DNA of 64,000 bases, taken from Aureococcus anophagefferens (Eukaryota; Sar; Pelagophyceae; Pelagomonadales; Pelagomonadaceae). Shown here piece by piece: positions 8,145-17,640 of the stretch (position 1 is the first letter of the stretch; each line of letters opens with the position of its first letter). The notes below the pieces were generated by a model that saw nothing but the letters and a program-made list of their open reading frames with translations, made no database searches and was not told the DNA's origin. Location of the stretch: positions 796,983 through 860,982 of the forward strand of contig NW_008705573.1 of assembly GCF_000186865.1 (NCBI RefSeq), in the 5' to 3' direction. The position numbers were made by a program, and so were the translations under genes.

Positions 8145-10741
8145 TCAAAACGACGGCGGCGCGACGGCGTCCTTCTTCGGCGGCGCGAAGAGGGCCTGGC
8201 CCGGGAAGAGGAGGTGCAGCGGCCCCTTGATCTTCGACAGGCTCGGCGGCTTCGCGCCCGCGACGGCCGCGGCGACGAAGCCGAAGCACGCGGCGCCGAC
8301 GAGCGCCGCGAAGCCGCGGACGAGGGGCTCGGCGAAGAGGTAGACGCCCGCGAGGAGCACGGACGCCGCGAAGAGCTTGCGCTGCAGGCCGACGATGTGC
8401 TGGACGTCCGCGGCGACGAACGCCTCCGGGACCGCGCGGCTCGCGGCCGTCTCGCCCGCGAGGTCCGACATCTTGTCGCCGAAGGACGACGCGGCCTTGA
8501 TCGCGTTCGTCGTCCAGGTCGGGAGGCGCTCGACGATGTAGACGAGGCCGTCGGGGTCGTCGGGGAGGAGGAGGAGCGCCGAGCTGATGTTGTCCGGGGC
8601 CGCGCGGTTGATGGCCCGGAGCGCCTTCTTCGCCTCGAGGTACCACAGCGAGATCACGGACACGTCGGCGTCCAGCAGCTCGAAGGACTTGCGCAGCGTG
8701 CCGCAGACGCGGCCGTAGAAGATCATCTCGCGCGGCGTGTCCGTGAGCACGGGCATGATCGCCTGGGCGGGAAAAGGGTGATTCAACGTCGCTTCAACGT
8801 GAGTGTTCCGCGCGCGCGCGTTACGGAAAACACATCCACGCTTCGAGACCGTTCCGAGAGATGATCGCTCGTCCAAAAATCAGCCGAAACGAGTGGAAAG
8901 TGGCCGAGATCGGAGCCTTTGAAGTTGGGAATTTCGCTCTCTTGTGCTGCCCTGATGATCGCCGGGTTGTGCTGGATCGCGTCCTTGAGGAACTCCATGG
9001 CCTCGGGCCGCACGGCGCCGCTGCCCGTCGTCGACGAGTCGAAGAAGTAGTACATGAGCGCCATCTTGAGCTCCGGGTCGTCGGTGTTGAACTCGAAGTC
9101 GCCGTCGCCCATCGCGAGCGCCTTGTCGATCAGCGACGGCGACCGCGTCCGCAGCAGGATCACGACGTGGCAGACGGTGCGCAGCTGCTCCTTCGTGAGC
9201 CCCGTGCACTGGCCGAAGTCGATGAGCCCCGGCTTGCAGGCGTCGCCTAAGAGCATGATGTTGCCGGGGTGCGGGTCGCTGTGGAAGAACCGTTCCCGGA
9301 ACATCGTCATGCCGATGCCCATGGCGATGTCGACGACGGCCTGGACGGCCTTGGCCTTGACCGCCGGGTCGTCGCGGTCCACGGAGCTTAGCGTCTTTCC
9401 CGGGAGGAAGGTCTGCGTGAGCACGGACGACGACGACAGTTCGTCGACGACGACGGGGATCGCGATTTTGGAAGCGATGCCGTGGCGGTGGAAGAAGAGG
9501 CGGCTCTTCCGCAGGTGGCGCGCCTCGATGCGCAGGTCCAGCTCCCGGGGGAAGGAGTCGACCTGCTCGTCCATGATGGAGTCGATCGTGCCCTTGACGG
9601 GGATGTCCATCAACTTCGTGATCTGCTGCGCCGCGCGGCGCGCGTTCGCCAGATCCGCCACCAAATAGCGGCGGATCTCCGGGTAAATGGCCTTGACCAC
9701 GAGGCGGTCCCCCGAGCCGTGGGCGTTCGCCAGGTGCACCTGGCCGATGGACGCCGCCGCGAGCGGCTTCTCGTCGACGTGCTTGAAGTAGCGGTCGAGG
9801 CCGGATAAATCGCCGCGGACCGGCGGCACGCCCTCGCCCTCGAGCCCCTCGAGCAACGACTTCTTCATGACGGGCCAGGGCCGCGGCGGCATGGCCTCGA
9901 AGGAGCCCTTGAGCTCGTCGACCCAGGCCTGGGGCAGCAGGCCGTCGCGCGTCGCCCAGTCCTGCGCGAGCTTGTTGTACAAGCCGCCCATCTTGGAGAA
10001 CAACTTGCGGATCTCCGCCGCGGCCTTCTCGTGCTCCTCGTCCCACATGGTCGTGCGCTCGTCGTAGTAGGCCTCGCGGTCGACGTGCTTCACCTTCTTG
10101 CGCATCTTGGACACTTTGCCCCGCAATTTCATGTAGCGCATCACAATAGGTACGACGCCCGCGGTGAATTTCGCGTTCCGATAGAGCTGCGTGCCCAAGG
10201 CGGCCTTGTTCACGTTCGTCTTCTGGTCCGCGGCGCCGGCGATCTCCTCGCGCTCGACCTTCTCCAGTTCGGCGGCGATCTCGTCCTCGGTCATGAGCTC
10301 CACCACCCCCGCGGACGCGGGCGCGAGCCGGACCTGGCCGTTCTTCTTCAGCGTGGCCTCGGACACGTCCACGGTCGCGGAGAACGTCAAATAGCCCGCG
10401 GCGTCGCAGATGGCGTCGAGCTTCTCCCGGCGCACGAAGCGCTTCGTGCCCGCGCGCGTCCGCGCCGTCACGTCCGCCACCGGCGCGAAGAGCGTGTCGT
10501 CCTCGGCCTTCCACGTGGGGCCGTTGGCGACGGCGATGGACGCCCGAGCGAGCACCTTCTTGCGGCCGACGTAGCGCACGTAGCAGGCGCAGTACTCCTT
10601 GTCGTCCTGGTCCCAGCCGTCGACGCAGACGTCCAGCACGAAGTCGTGGGGGCCCGCCTGGAACGGCTCGCTCGACGTCTTCACTTTCAGGCCTTTCCGC
10701 AGCTCGCCGAGGAGCACGCGCCACTTCATCGTGCCCGACAT
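8145..10741 (-). CDS. ADCK/UbiB (ABC1) atypical kinase, one introner
   Basis: Exons 10741-8963 and 8762-8145 encode 798 residues. The ABC1 kinase core is clear: NKLAQDWATRDGLLP (residues about 256-270) aligns with the KxGQ motif but reads KLAQ; AAASIGQVHLA is the alanine-rich loop; LVVKAIYP carries the lysine; LRIEARHLRKS the glutamate; HSDPHPGNIML the catalytic Asp/Asn; LIDFGQ the metal-binding Asp. These kinases act in quinone and lipid metabolism in mitochondria and plastids. An N-terminal region of about 150 residues precedes the core and is not recognised, and no organelle presequence is obvious. The intron joins AIQHNP to AIMPVLTDTP in phase 0; the exon after it adds about 205 residues with alanine-rich hydrophobic segments. 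Confidence 0.88.
8763..8954 (-). mobile_element. Introner, family A, copy 2 (192 bp)
   Basis: Flanked by ATGATCGC at 8755-8762 and 8955-8962 (GCGATCAT on the host strand). On the host strand the element starts CAGGGCAGCACAAGAG and ends CCCTTTTCCCGCCCAG, and its body is in the same orientation as the host gene. The intron is 8763-8962 with a GC-AG boundary. Body sequence is nearly identical to the other family A copies. Confidence 0.93.
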
Positions 10742-10977
10742 GGCCGGCCAGGCGGTGCGGCGCGCGCTTTAGCGCAACGAGAAAGCGGGATGCCTGGATC
10801 ACAACAGGTCTGGTGGCCACGCTGCGCTCGTTTTTGGCGGCTCCGAGCTGCGAGCACGGCAAGTTCGACCGTGGCTGCTCGTCGAAGTCGTCCTTCCCCT
10901 CGCCGATCTGGCTGACGCTGCCCCGTTGCCGCCTCTCATCGAAGCGCTTCGACGCGCCGCTGCGCGCGCTCGCGGCC

Positions 10978-11817
10978 ATGCGCGTCCTCGCGCTGCTCGT
11001 CGCGCTCGCCGAGGCCAAGTGGTTCGAGGAGGGCGTCTGGTACGTCGACTTCCGCATCAACCTGGCCGCGGGCCGCGAGCGCAGGTTCACCATGGAGGTG
11101 CACCCGGAGTGGGCGCCCATCGGCGCCGAGCGCATGGAGGAGCTCGTCGACGCCGACTTCTTCGCGGGCTGCCGCTTCTTCCGCGTCGTGCCCGGCTTCG
11201 TCGCCCAGTTCGGCATCCACGGCAAGCCCGCGGTGTCGGCGATGTGGCGCGACAGGACGATCCCGGACGACAACGTCACGCAGAGCAACATCGCCTACTA
11301 CGTGTCCTACGCCACGTCCGGCGCCGACTCGCGGACGACGCAGATGTTCATCAACCTCGTGGACAACGAGCAGCTCGACGCCATGGGCTTCGCGCCGTTC
11401 GCGCGGATCACGACGGGCCTCGACACCGTCGACGACATCTACAGCGAGCACGGCGAGAAGCCCCACCAGGGCTACATCCAGCAGGACGGCAACACCTACC
11501 TGAAGAAGAACTTCCCGAAGCTGTCCTACGTCGTCTCCGCGACGAAGCGCGGCACCGGCGCGGAGTACTACGCGAAGGTCAAGGCCGAGAACAGGGCAGC
11601 AAAAGAGAGCGAAATTCCCAACTTCAAAGGCTCATATCTCGGCCGTTTTCCACTCGTTTCGGCTGATTTTTGGACGAGCGATCATCTCTCGGGACGGTCT
11701 CGACGCGTGGATGCTTTTGTCCGGAACGCGCGCGCGCGGAACACTCACGTTGAAGCGACGTTGAATCACCCTTTTGCTGCCCAGGCCGAGAAAGCCGGCG
11801 CGAAGGCCGACCTCTAA
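10978..11817 (+). CDS. Secreted cyclophilin-type peptidyl-prolyl isomerase, one introner
   Basis: Exons 10978-11583 and 11785-11817 encode 212 residues. MRVLALLVALAEA is a signal peptide. The cyclophilin fold is shown by CRFFRVVPGFVAQFGIHGKP (the catalytic Arg and Phe region), TTQMFINLVDNEQLD and MGFAPFARITTGLDTVDDI. The enzyme would catalyse proline isomerisation in the secretory pathway or outside the cell. The intron joins KVK to AEKAGAKADL in phase 0. It is 201 bases long and has no stop in the host frame, so retention would insert 67 residues before the last 11 codons. The stop is 14 bp from the stop of the convergent U-box gene. Confidence 0.88.
   Translation: MRVLALLVALAEAKWFEEGVWYVDFRINLAAGRERRFTMEVHPEWAPIGAERMEELVDADFFAGCRFFRVVPGFVAQFGIHGKPAVSAMWRDRTIPDDNVTQSNIAYYVSYATSGADSRTTQMFINLVDNEQLDAMGFAPFARITTGLDTVDDIYSEHGEKPHQGYIQQDGNTYLKKNFPKLSYVVSATKRGTGAEYYAKVKAENRAAKESEIPNFKGSYLGRFPLVSADFWTSDHLSGRSRRVDAFVRNARARNTHVEATLNHPFAAQAEKAGAKADL
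11592..11784 (+). mobile_element. Introner, family A, copy 3 (193 bp)
   Basis: Flanked by GCCGAGAA at 11584-11591 and 11785-11792. Starts CAGGGCAGCAAAAGAG and ends CACCCTTTTGCTGCCCAG; body sense to the host gene. The intron 11584-11784 is GC-AG. The copy is open in the host frame. Confidence 0.93.
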
Positions 11818-11831
11818 AAAAAGGGCGCCCC

Positions 11832-14318
11832 CTAGTCCTCGAGCGTCGGGTTCGCCTCGCGGAAGAGGGCGATGGCGTTGCGGAGCGCGATGTTCGGCAC
11901 GACGTGCTTCATCTCGAGCACGAGGCCCGTCTTCGGGCTCGTGTCGTGCGTCTCGAGCCACTGCTCGATGGACGCGCGCTCGTACGTGTGGCCGTCGGAG
12001 ACGATGACGGGGTCGACCATGACGCAGCAGGAGATGGGGCACACGAAGTCCTCGGGCACCGCGCGGCGCCGCGCGTCGCGCGCCGCGCGGACGCGCCGCG
12101 CCATGCCGTCGAGCTCCTCCTCGAGCGCCGCGAGGTCGCCGCCGGACGCGCGGGCCAGCGCGGCCTCCTCGAAGCGGCCGAGCTGGCGGAGCAGGGCGTC
12201 GCGATCTTCCGTGACCGCCTGGATGTCCTCGCTCGCCTTGGCCCACGTGTCCCTCGCCTCCGCCCACTCCTTCGACACCTTGTCCCAGGCGACCTTGGAT
12301 GCCTCCGCGAAGCGCCGCCGCTCCGCGACTTCCTTGCGGAGCCGCTGCGCCTCGCCCCGCGCCGCCGCGACGTCGCCCGCGAGCTGCGTCGCGCGCTGCT
12401 CCGCGGCCTCGCGCTGCGAACCCAGCGTCGCGACGGCGCCTTTCAGCGCCCGGACCTCGAGGCGGTGCTTCTGCCGCTTCCCGGACGCGAGGTCCGCCGC
12501 GAGGCCGTCGGCGCGCCGGGCCTCCGCGTCCCTCGACGCCGTCGCCGCGGCGAGCGCGGCCTCGAGCGCGTCGACGCGCGCCGCCGCGCGCGCGCCCCGC
12601 ATGCCCCGCAGGTCCTCCCGGATGCCGTCCAAGGAGCTCCGCAGGGAGTCGAGGACGCCGCCCGGCGGGTCCGACATGTCCGGGCCGTCCAGAACGTCGC
12701 GGATCGTGGACCGGAGCACGTCCTCGTCCATCGTCGGCGAGTAGCGCGGCCGCGGCCGCGCGGCGCGCGGCCGCGGCCGGTGGATGAGGTCGAGGTTCGC
12801 CGACAGGTCGATGGGGTCGCCGGGCGCGTCCCCGAGGCCGTCGCCCGTCGCGAAGGTCCACGCGCCCAGCGCCCCGTAGACGTTGCCGGGCGTCACGAGC
12901 CGCGCGCGGTACGTCGTCCGCGGCCGCAGCGTCGTCGCAAAGGCCACGACGTCGCCCGACCGCGACGCCTCGCCGTCGAGGTCCGCGCAGCACGGCGCGG
13001 CCACGCCGAGCGCGTCGAGCTGGTCCCGCGTGAAGTGCTCGGGCGCCGCGTTCGCGCGCGCCTGCTCCGCGGAGTCGTCGCCGCACGCGGCGTCGACGAG
13101 CGCGTCCACGTCGCCGTCCGGCGACTCGGGGTAGAGCCCCTCCGGGTAGTCGCCGCGCCGCATCTTCCGCGGCGGCGTCAGCGACTTCTCCGCGCCGATG
13201 GGCGGGAAGTCCTCGGCGTCGTCCAAATCGTAGGCGAGCTCCTCGGGCACGTCGCGCGACGGCTCCGAGTCGTCGACGACGGACACCTCGAGCCGCAGGT
13301 CCTCGTAGTCCGCGCCGGCCCAGACGCGGCAGGACACGGTCGCGCGGCCGGGGGCGACGCGCGCCGCGTCCTTCGCGGGGTACCGGTCGCGGAGCGGCGG
13401 CAGCACGGCGATCCCCATGCACCCCTCGTCGTGTAGAGACTCCGCGCCGTCCCTCGGGAAAAATACCGGGTCGTCGTACGCGAGCAACAGCTCCTTCAGC
13501 AGACCCGGCGCGAGGTCGAGGCGCACCACCGGCTGGGCTTCGATCAGACGGTGATTCAATCGGATCGCGAGGTCGCACGATTCCGGCAGCGTCGGCCACG
13601 CGGCCTCGGCGAGGGCCGCGAGCGCGTCCCGGTCCCAGGCGTCGCAGACGCGGTGCACGACGACGGACTCGTAGGGCCCCGCGCGCAGCGCCGCCTCGTG
13701 GCAGCGGTAGGCCCGGACCTCTTTCGACGCGTATTTGGGCCAGACGAGCTCGTCGTCCGAGATCCACTCGCCGTCCTCCGTCACGAGCTCCACCTCGGGC
13801 ACGTCGGCCATGTCGGCCACGGCGGCCCGGAGATCCGCGCCCAGGGACGCCCGCGCGTACTTGGCGCCGACGACGGAAGACGAGCAGTCGTCGACGAGGA
13901 GCCGCACCAGTAGGACCCTCTGGCCGTCGGGCCCGGAGTCGAAGGCGCCGTCGTCGAGGGCCGCCTCGAGGCAGACGCGCACGACGCTCCCGGGCCCGAT
14001 GCCCAGGTCGCCGACGGTCGCGAAGTTCGGCGGGCCGAGCGCGGAGACGCACCGGAGCCGCCGCCAGTGGCCGTGGCGCTGGCTCGCGAACCACGTCTGC
14101 CGCTCCGGCGGGCACGACCGGATCCTGGCGACGCGCTCCTTGAGCGACCGGAGCGTCGTCGAGGCCGCGACGCCGTCGAGGGCGACGCGCGACGACTCCA
14201 GGAGCCAGGCGTCGTCGCCGAGGGCCGCGGCCTCCTCCTCGACGCTGAGCTCGGCCTTCGTCGCGAAGACGCGCGCCTCGAGGGTCCAGGGCGCGGACCA
14301 AAGTGGGGACTTGCTCAT
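11832..14318 (-). CDS. U-box E3 ubiquitin ligase with long coiled coil
   Basis: An 828-residue protein. The C-terminal 75 residues are a U-box: VPEDFVCPISCCVMVDPVIV, then DGHTYERASIEQWL and PNIALRNAI, which recruits the E2 enzyme. Residues about 560-740 form a charged helical coiled coil (RRADGLAADLASGKRQKHRL, RRFAEASKVAWDKVSKEWAE). The N-terminal 450 residues are not recognised; strands around LLVRLLVDDCSSSVV could be a ubiquitin-like or beta-grasp fold, which is speculative. The likely role is substrate ubiquitination with the N-terminal part choosing the target. The start is the first ATG of the frame. Confidence 0.85.
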   Translation of the reverse strand: MSKSPLWSAPWTLEARVFATKAELSVEEEAAALGDDAWLLESSRVALDGVAASTTLRSLKERVARIRSCPPERQTWFASQRHGHWRRLRCVSALGPPNFATVGDLGIGPGSVVRVCLEAALDDGAFDSGPDGQRVLLVRLLVDDCSSSVVGAKYARASLGADLRAAVADMADVPEVELVTEDGEWISDDELVWPKYASKEVRAYRCHEAALRAGPYESVVVHRVCDAWDRDALAALAEAAWPTLPESCDLAIRLNHRLIEAQPVVRLDLAPGLLKELLLAYDDPVFFPRDGAESLHDEGCMGIAVLPPLRDRYPAKDAARVAPGRATVSCRVWAGADYEDLRLEVSVVDDSEPSRDVPEELAYDLDDAEDFPPIGAEKSLTPPRKMRRGDYPEGLYPESPDGDVDALVDAACGDDSAEQARANAAPEHFTRDQLDALGVAAPCCADLDGEASRSGDVVAFATTLRPRTTYRARLVTPGNVYGALGAWTFATGDGLGDAPGDPIDLSANLDLIHRPRPRAARPRPRYSPTMDEDVLRSTIRDVLDGPDMSDPPGGVLDSLRSSLDGIREDLRGMRGARAAARVDALEAALAAATASRDAEARRADGLAADLASGKRQKHRLEVRALKGAVATLGSQREAAEQRATQLAGDVAAARGEAQRLRKEVAERRRFAEASKVAWDKVSKEWAEARDTWAKASEDIQAVTEDRDALLRQLGRFEEAALARASGGDLAALEEELDGMARRVRAARDARRRAVPEDFVCPISCCVMVDPVIVSDGHTYERASIEQWLETHDTSPKTGLVLEMKHVVPNIALRNAIALFREANPTLED

Positions 14319-14625
14319 GGCTCTGGGTGTTTTCGGTCACACGGTTGGGAGCGCTTGCTTATGTGTCGCATTCGCGGGTACCCATCACGGGCTGCCGAAC
14401 CGCATTTACACAAGCGTCAAGGTCGGTGGTGCATAGATGGTGCACCACACAATGTCATGATTCCAGCCGTGCGATCGCTCCGGCGAGGTCTCGTCTGGGC
14501 GCGAGCAATCTGAGCGCCAGGACTCGCACGCAGCAGCCGACCGCGGACCCGCCGAGCAGTCGTCGTCGCGGAGCCTCGCGCGACCCCGCCGCGCCGCGGG
14601 CGCGCCGCCACACGCAACAGCTCGG
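14319..14625. other. Divergent intergenic region, U-box / CRT-like genes
   Basis: A 307-bp stretch between two divergent starts, presumably a shared promoter. It contains an 8-bp inverted repeat, GTGGTGCA and TGCACCAC, around a 7-base spacer near 14429-14451. I see no tRNA, no open frame with coding character and no clear TATA box. Confidence 0.4.
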
Positions 14626-16398
14626 ATGGCCGGCGAGCGCACGGGCCTCCTGGCGCGGGCCGACGCCAGGGAGACGGAGCTGCGCGAGCGCGTCATCGGC
14701 GTCATCGACGAGGAGGACCAGCGGGCGAAGACGGGCAGCAACGCGTCCGTCGGCTCGTCGACGGCGTCGAAGGAGCCCGACTACGGCCTTCCGTTGGTCT
14801 TCGTGGGCTTCGTGCTCGCGTCGCTGGGCAACCGCCTCTTCCAGAAGCTCCAGACCGTGCCCATGTACAACTACCCCATCACCGTGAACCTCGTGTCGTC
14901 GGTCATGTACGTGCCGCTCTGCTTCGCGTACATCCTTCCCGCGCTCTGGTGCGTGAGTCCGTCGCCCATCTCCGAGGAGGAGCGGGCCATCCCCAAGTAC
15001 AAATTCGCCATCATGGGCGCGCTCGACTGCGTGTCCTCGGTCATGCAGACGCTGGCCGTGAACTTCGTGCCGAACCCGTCGACGATCGTCCTGCTGCAGC
15101 AGTCGGCGATCCCGATCTCGATGGTCATCTCGCGGGTCTCGTTCAAGGGCGTGCGCTACGACGGCTGGCAGGTCGGCGGCGCGGCCATCGTCCTCGGCGG
15201 CATCGCCGTCGTCCTGGCGCCCCAGCTCCTGGGCGGCGGCGCCGCGGGGCCGCCGGAGGACGTCGCCGCGGCGGACGGCGGCGCCGCGTGGGTCTGGTCC
15301 GTCGTCATCATCGTGTCCTGCGTGCCCATGTGCCTCTCGTCGGTCTACAAGGAGAAGGCGCTGGGCGACCAGGACGTGGGCGTCATCTACCTGAACGGCT
15401 GGGTCGCCGTGTTCCAGACGATCCTCGCGTTTCCTCTGACGGTGCCGTCGGCGTACGCGACGCACCTGCCGCTGGCGGAGCTGCCCTACAACGTGCGCGA
15501 CGGGTTCTACTGCTTGGGCGGCGTCGATTCGGTGCTGCCGGCGCGGCTCTACCGCGACGACGACTACGACACCTTCCGCAACGACACGAGCGGCTACGAC
15601 CTTTTAAACCCGGCGGATAGCGCGCTGCGGCGCGCGGACGACTGCGGGTCCGCGCCGCTCTTCGTCGGCGTCTACGTGCTCTTCAACATCGCCTACAACG
15701 TGCTGACGGTGGTCATCCTGAAGAAGGGGAGCTCGAACTTGCTCTACCTCGGCTCGACGATCCTCGTGCCCGTGTCGAACGCCATGTTTTCGCTGAAGTG
15801 CCTCCCGGGCCACCAGCCGCTCCACGCGTCGGATCTGCAGGGATTGGTGGTCATCATGCTCGGGCTCTTACTGTACCGCTGCGGCGGCGCGCTCTTCGAC
15901 TTTGTCGTCGCCGCGGTCGGCGCGGGGCCCCGGAAGTCGCGCGCGCGGAGCTTGGACTCGCCGGGCGACACGAAGTCGCCGAGCGCGCCGTCGCCGCTGC
16001 TGCGCGACGCGACGAAGACGCTGAGCCGGCGCACGTCCTTCGGGACGGCGTCGCAGCGCAAGGCGACGCGCTACTTCGGCCCGAATCAGCTCGAGATGCT
16101 CCAGCCGCTCATGGAGGCGCAGAAGCGGAACGCGAAGCACCGCCTCATCAAGACGAACGCGCAGATCCGCCACAGCTTCCTCCACAGGCTCGGCTTCACG
16201 CCGGACCTCACGGCGCACCCCGCGTCGGGCCGCCGGTCGCCCGCGTTCTACGGGTCCTCGCCGGGCGAGATGCGCCGGTCCATCGACGCGCGGCGCCACA
16301 CGCCGCCGCCGCCGGAGGGCGCACCCTCCGGCCGCCACGTGCCGTTGGCGGAGCGGCGACGGACGCGCTCCTTCGGCGCGGCGACGGCGGCCCGGTGA
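14626..16398 (+). CDS. CRT-like (chloroquine-resistance-transporter family) membrane transporter
   Basis: A 590-residue protein with about ten hydrophobic helices between residues 55 and 430. The pattern LVFVGFVLASLGNRLFQKL, IMGALDCVSSVMQTLAVNF, then STIVLLQQSAIPISMVISR resembles the CRT-like branch of the drug/metabolite transporter superfamily, which in plants and protists moves thiols, peptides or amino acids across plastid or vacuolar membranes. The last 160 residues are a basic, serine-rich cytosolic tail (KTLSRRTSFGTASQRKATRY). The N-terminus has no presequence. Substrate not deducible. Its stop is 21 bp from the convergent acetyltransferase. Confidence 0.72.
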   Translation: MAGERTGLLARADARETELRERVIGVIDEEDQRAKTGSNASVGSSTASKEPDYGLPLVFVGFVLASLGNRLFQKLQTVPMYNYPITVNLVSSVMYVPLCFAYILPALWCVSPSPISEEERAIPKYKFAIMGALDCVSSVMQTLAVNFVPNPSTIVLLQQSAIPISMVISRVSFKGVRYDGWQVGGAAIVLGGIAVVLAPQLLGGGAAGPPEDVAAADGGAAWVWSVVIIVSCVPMCLSSVYKEKALGDQDVGVIYLNGWVAVFQTILAFPLTVPSAYATHLPLAELPYNVRDGFYCLGGVDSVLPARLYRDDDYDTFRNDTSGYDLLNPADSALRRADDCGSAPLFVGVYVLFNIAYNVLTVVILKKGSSNLLYLGSTILVPVSNAMFSLKCLPGHQPLHASDLQGLVVIMLGLLLYRCGGALFDFVVAAVGAGPRKSRARSLDSPGDTKSPSAPSPLLRDATKTLSRRTSFGTASQRKATRYFGPNQLEMLQPLMEAQKRNAKHRLIKTNAQIRHSFLHRLGFTPDLTAHPASGRRSPAFYGSSPGEMRRSIDARRHTPPPPEGAPSGRHVPLAERRRTRSFGAATAAR

Positions 16399-16419
16399 AG
16401 CCTGAGCGGCGGGGGGTTT

Positions 16420-17001
16420 CTAAGCGTCCTTTATATTGTCCGCCGCGCGCAGGACCCACCTCCGCTTCGCGCGGCCGCGGGACCCCGACGGCCGCTTCGC
16501 CGACGACGGCTGCGCGAGGACCCAGCCCTGGGCGGCGAAGAGCCGCTCCGACGCCTCGTTGCCGCGGTTGATGAACGCGGTGCAGTCCTCGCCCCGGTCC
16601 TGGAGACTCCGCGTCGCCTCCTTGACGAGGCTCGCGCCGAAGCCGCGGCGCCGGTACGCCTCGTCGACGTGGAGCATGCCGATGCGCCCCCAGTCCGTGC
16701 GCAACACGGACGCGCGCAGCTCGCCGCCCTCCTCGACGCCGAGCGCGCCGACGCCGTGCGCGATGCGCCGGCGCACCGTCCCCAGCGACCGCTCGGCGCG
16801 CGAGAACTCCCAGCGCGCGTTGATCAGGGGCGCGTCGTCCTGCCGCAGCGGCCGCAGCGTCGCCGGCGCGAGCGCAATGCTCGCGGCCTCGGAGCGCGCG
16901 CGCGACGCGGCGGCGGCGCGCTGCGGGTCGAGCGGCCGCAGCGTCGCCGCGCGCGCTAGCCACGACGCGGCGACGAGGCATAGGAGCGCCCGCGACATCA
17001 T
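16420..17001 (-). CDS. GNAT-family N-acetyltransferase with presequence
   Basis: A 193-residue protein. The start is the first of two consecutive ATGs beginning MMSRALLCLVAASWLARAATL, a signal-like presequence. The acetyl-CoA site is shown by GMLHVDEAYRRRGFGASLVK (the R-x-x-G-x-G/A loop), followed by FINRGNEASERLFAAQGW, the usual GNAT C-terminal strand and loop. Substrate unknown; plastid or secretory location is inferred from the presequence. Confidence 0.82.
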   Translation of the reverse strand: MMSRALLCLVAASWLARAATLRPLDPQRAAAASRARSEAASIALAPATLRPLRQDDAPLINARWEFSRAERSLGTVRRRIAHGVGALGVEEGGELRASVLRTDWGRIGMLHVDEAYRRRGFGASLVKEATRSLQDRGEDCTAFINRGNEASERLFAAQGWVLAQPSSAKRPSGSRGRAKRRWVLRAADNIKDA

Positions 17002-17640
17002 GCAAATGGGTCGAGCAGAGCTCGATTAGAGAGCGCAAGTGACATCCATCATCATTGGTCGTATACGCATGCTGGAACCGATACCGCAGGCAAAAGCGCC
17101 GACACCGGGGCGAGCGCGCCGAGGCCGTCGCGCGCCCGTATGATGTGGCGATGGGCAGCTCAGATGAGGATCACCACTTGCCAGAGACCCCTAGGCTAGC
17201 CCCACTAGGGTAACACCCAGTGTGCCACCTTCTACGGGCTATGGGTTGTTCCACCGTGCTATAGCTCATTCTCTCTAGTAGCCGCCAATCCTCGAGACGG
17301 AGATCCGTCTCGAGGGCGATTTCGCTGGCGTTCGCGGAGACGACTGGGCTGCAATAATAAATCTATAGCAGCTCATTCTCTCTCTCTCCTTTGGGCGCTA
17401 CTTCCTGGCTAATTATTAGAGAATTTTAGATTTGCTCCCAAATTTGGCCCTTTTGCAGACCATTAAATTTGGTCGCTGCCATTAAATTCGAAGATTACTG
17501 TACTTGGTACCGTCGCCTCGTGGAGACGCTGCCCACGTCGGTGCTCGCCACGCCCGAGGTCGTTCTCTGCCAACTCGCGTCAACGTAAAGTCTTGAGCCA
17601 GGGCCGTCCGGTATGGAGAGCCGCAGCGGCGAGCTCTAAG
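17002..17640. other. Long AT-richer intergenic region
   Basis: A 639-bp stretch between the divergent acetyltransferase and FkbM-like genes, the longest gap in the window. It is visibly AT-richer than the coding DNA, with runs such as AATAATAAATCTATAGC and TTAGAGAATTTTAGATTTGC. It holds two AGCTCATTCTCTCT direct repeats near 17263 and 17369, a near-perfect palindrome at 17290-17315, and two ATTAAATT motifs near 17463 and 17481. I see no tRNA or coding frame. Confidence 0.5.
17290..17315. repeat. 26-bp palindrome
   Basis: Arms CCTCGAGACGGA and TCCGTCTCGAGG are perfect 12-bp inverted repeats around a 2-base spacer, GA. It stands alone in an intergenic region and could be an operator-like site or a small hairpin. 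Confidence 0.8.

Noticed and set aside
11800..11814. C-terminal KADL of the cyclophilin as an ER-retention signal
   Set aside because: It does not fit the usual K/H-D-E-L consensus and could be chance. It would need localisation data.
11832..12060. RING finger instead of U-box at the C-terminus of the gene at 11832-14318
   Set aside because: The Cys/His ligand pattern is absent, and the CPI, D-x-x-x-x-x-G-x-T-Y and IxxWL pattern is that of a U-box.
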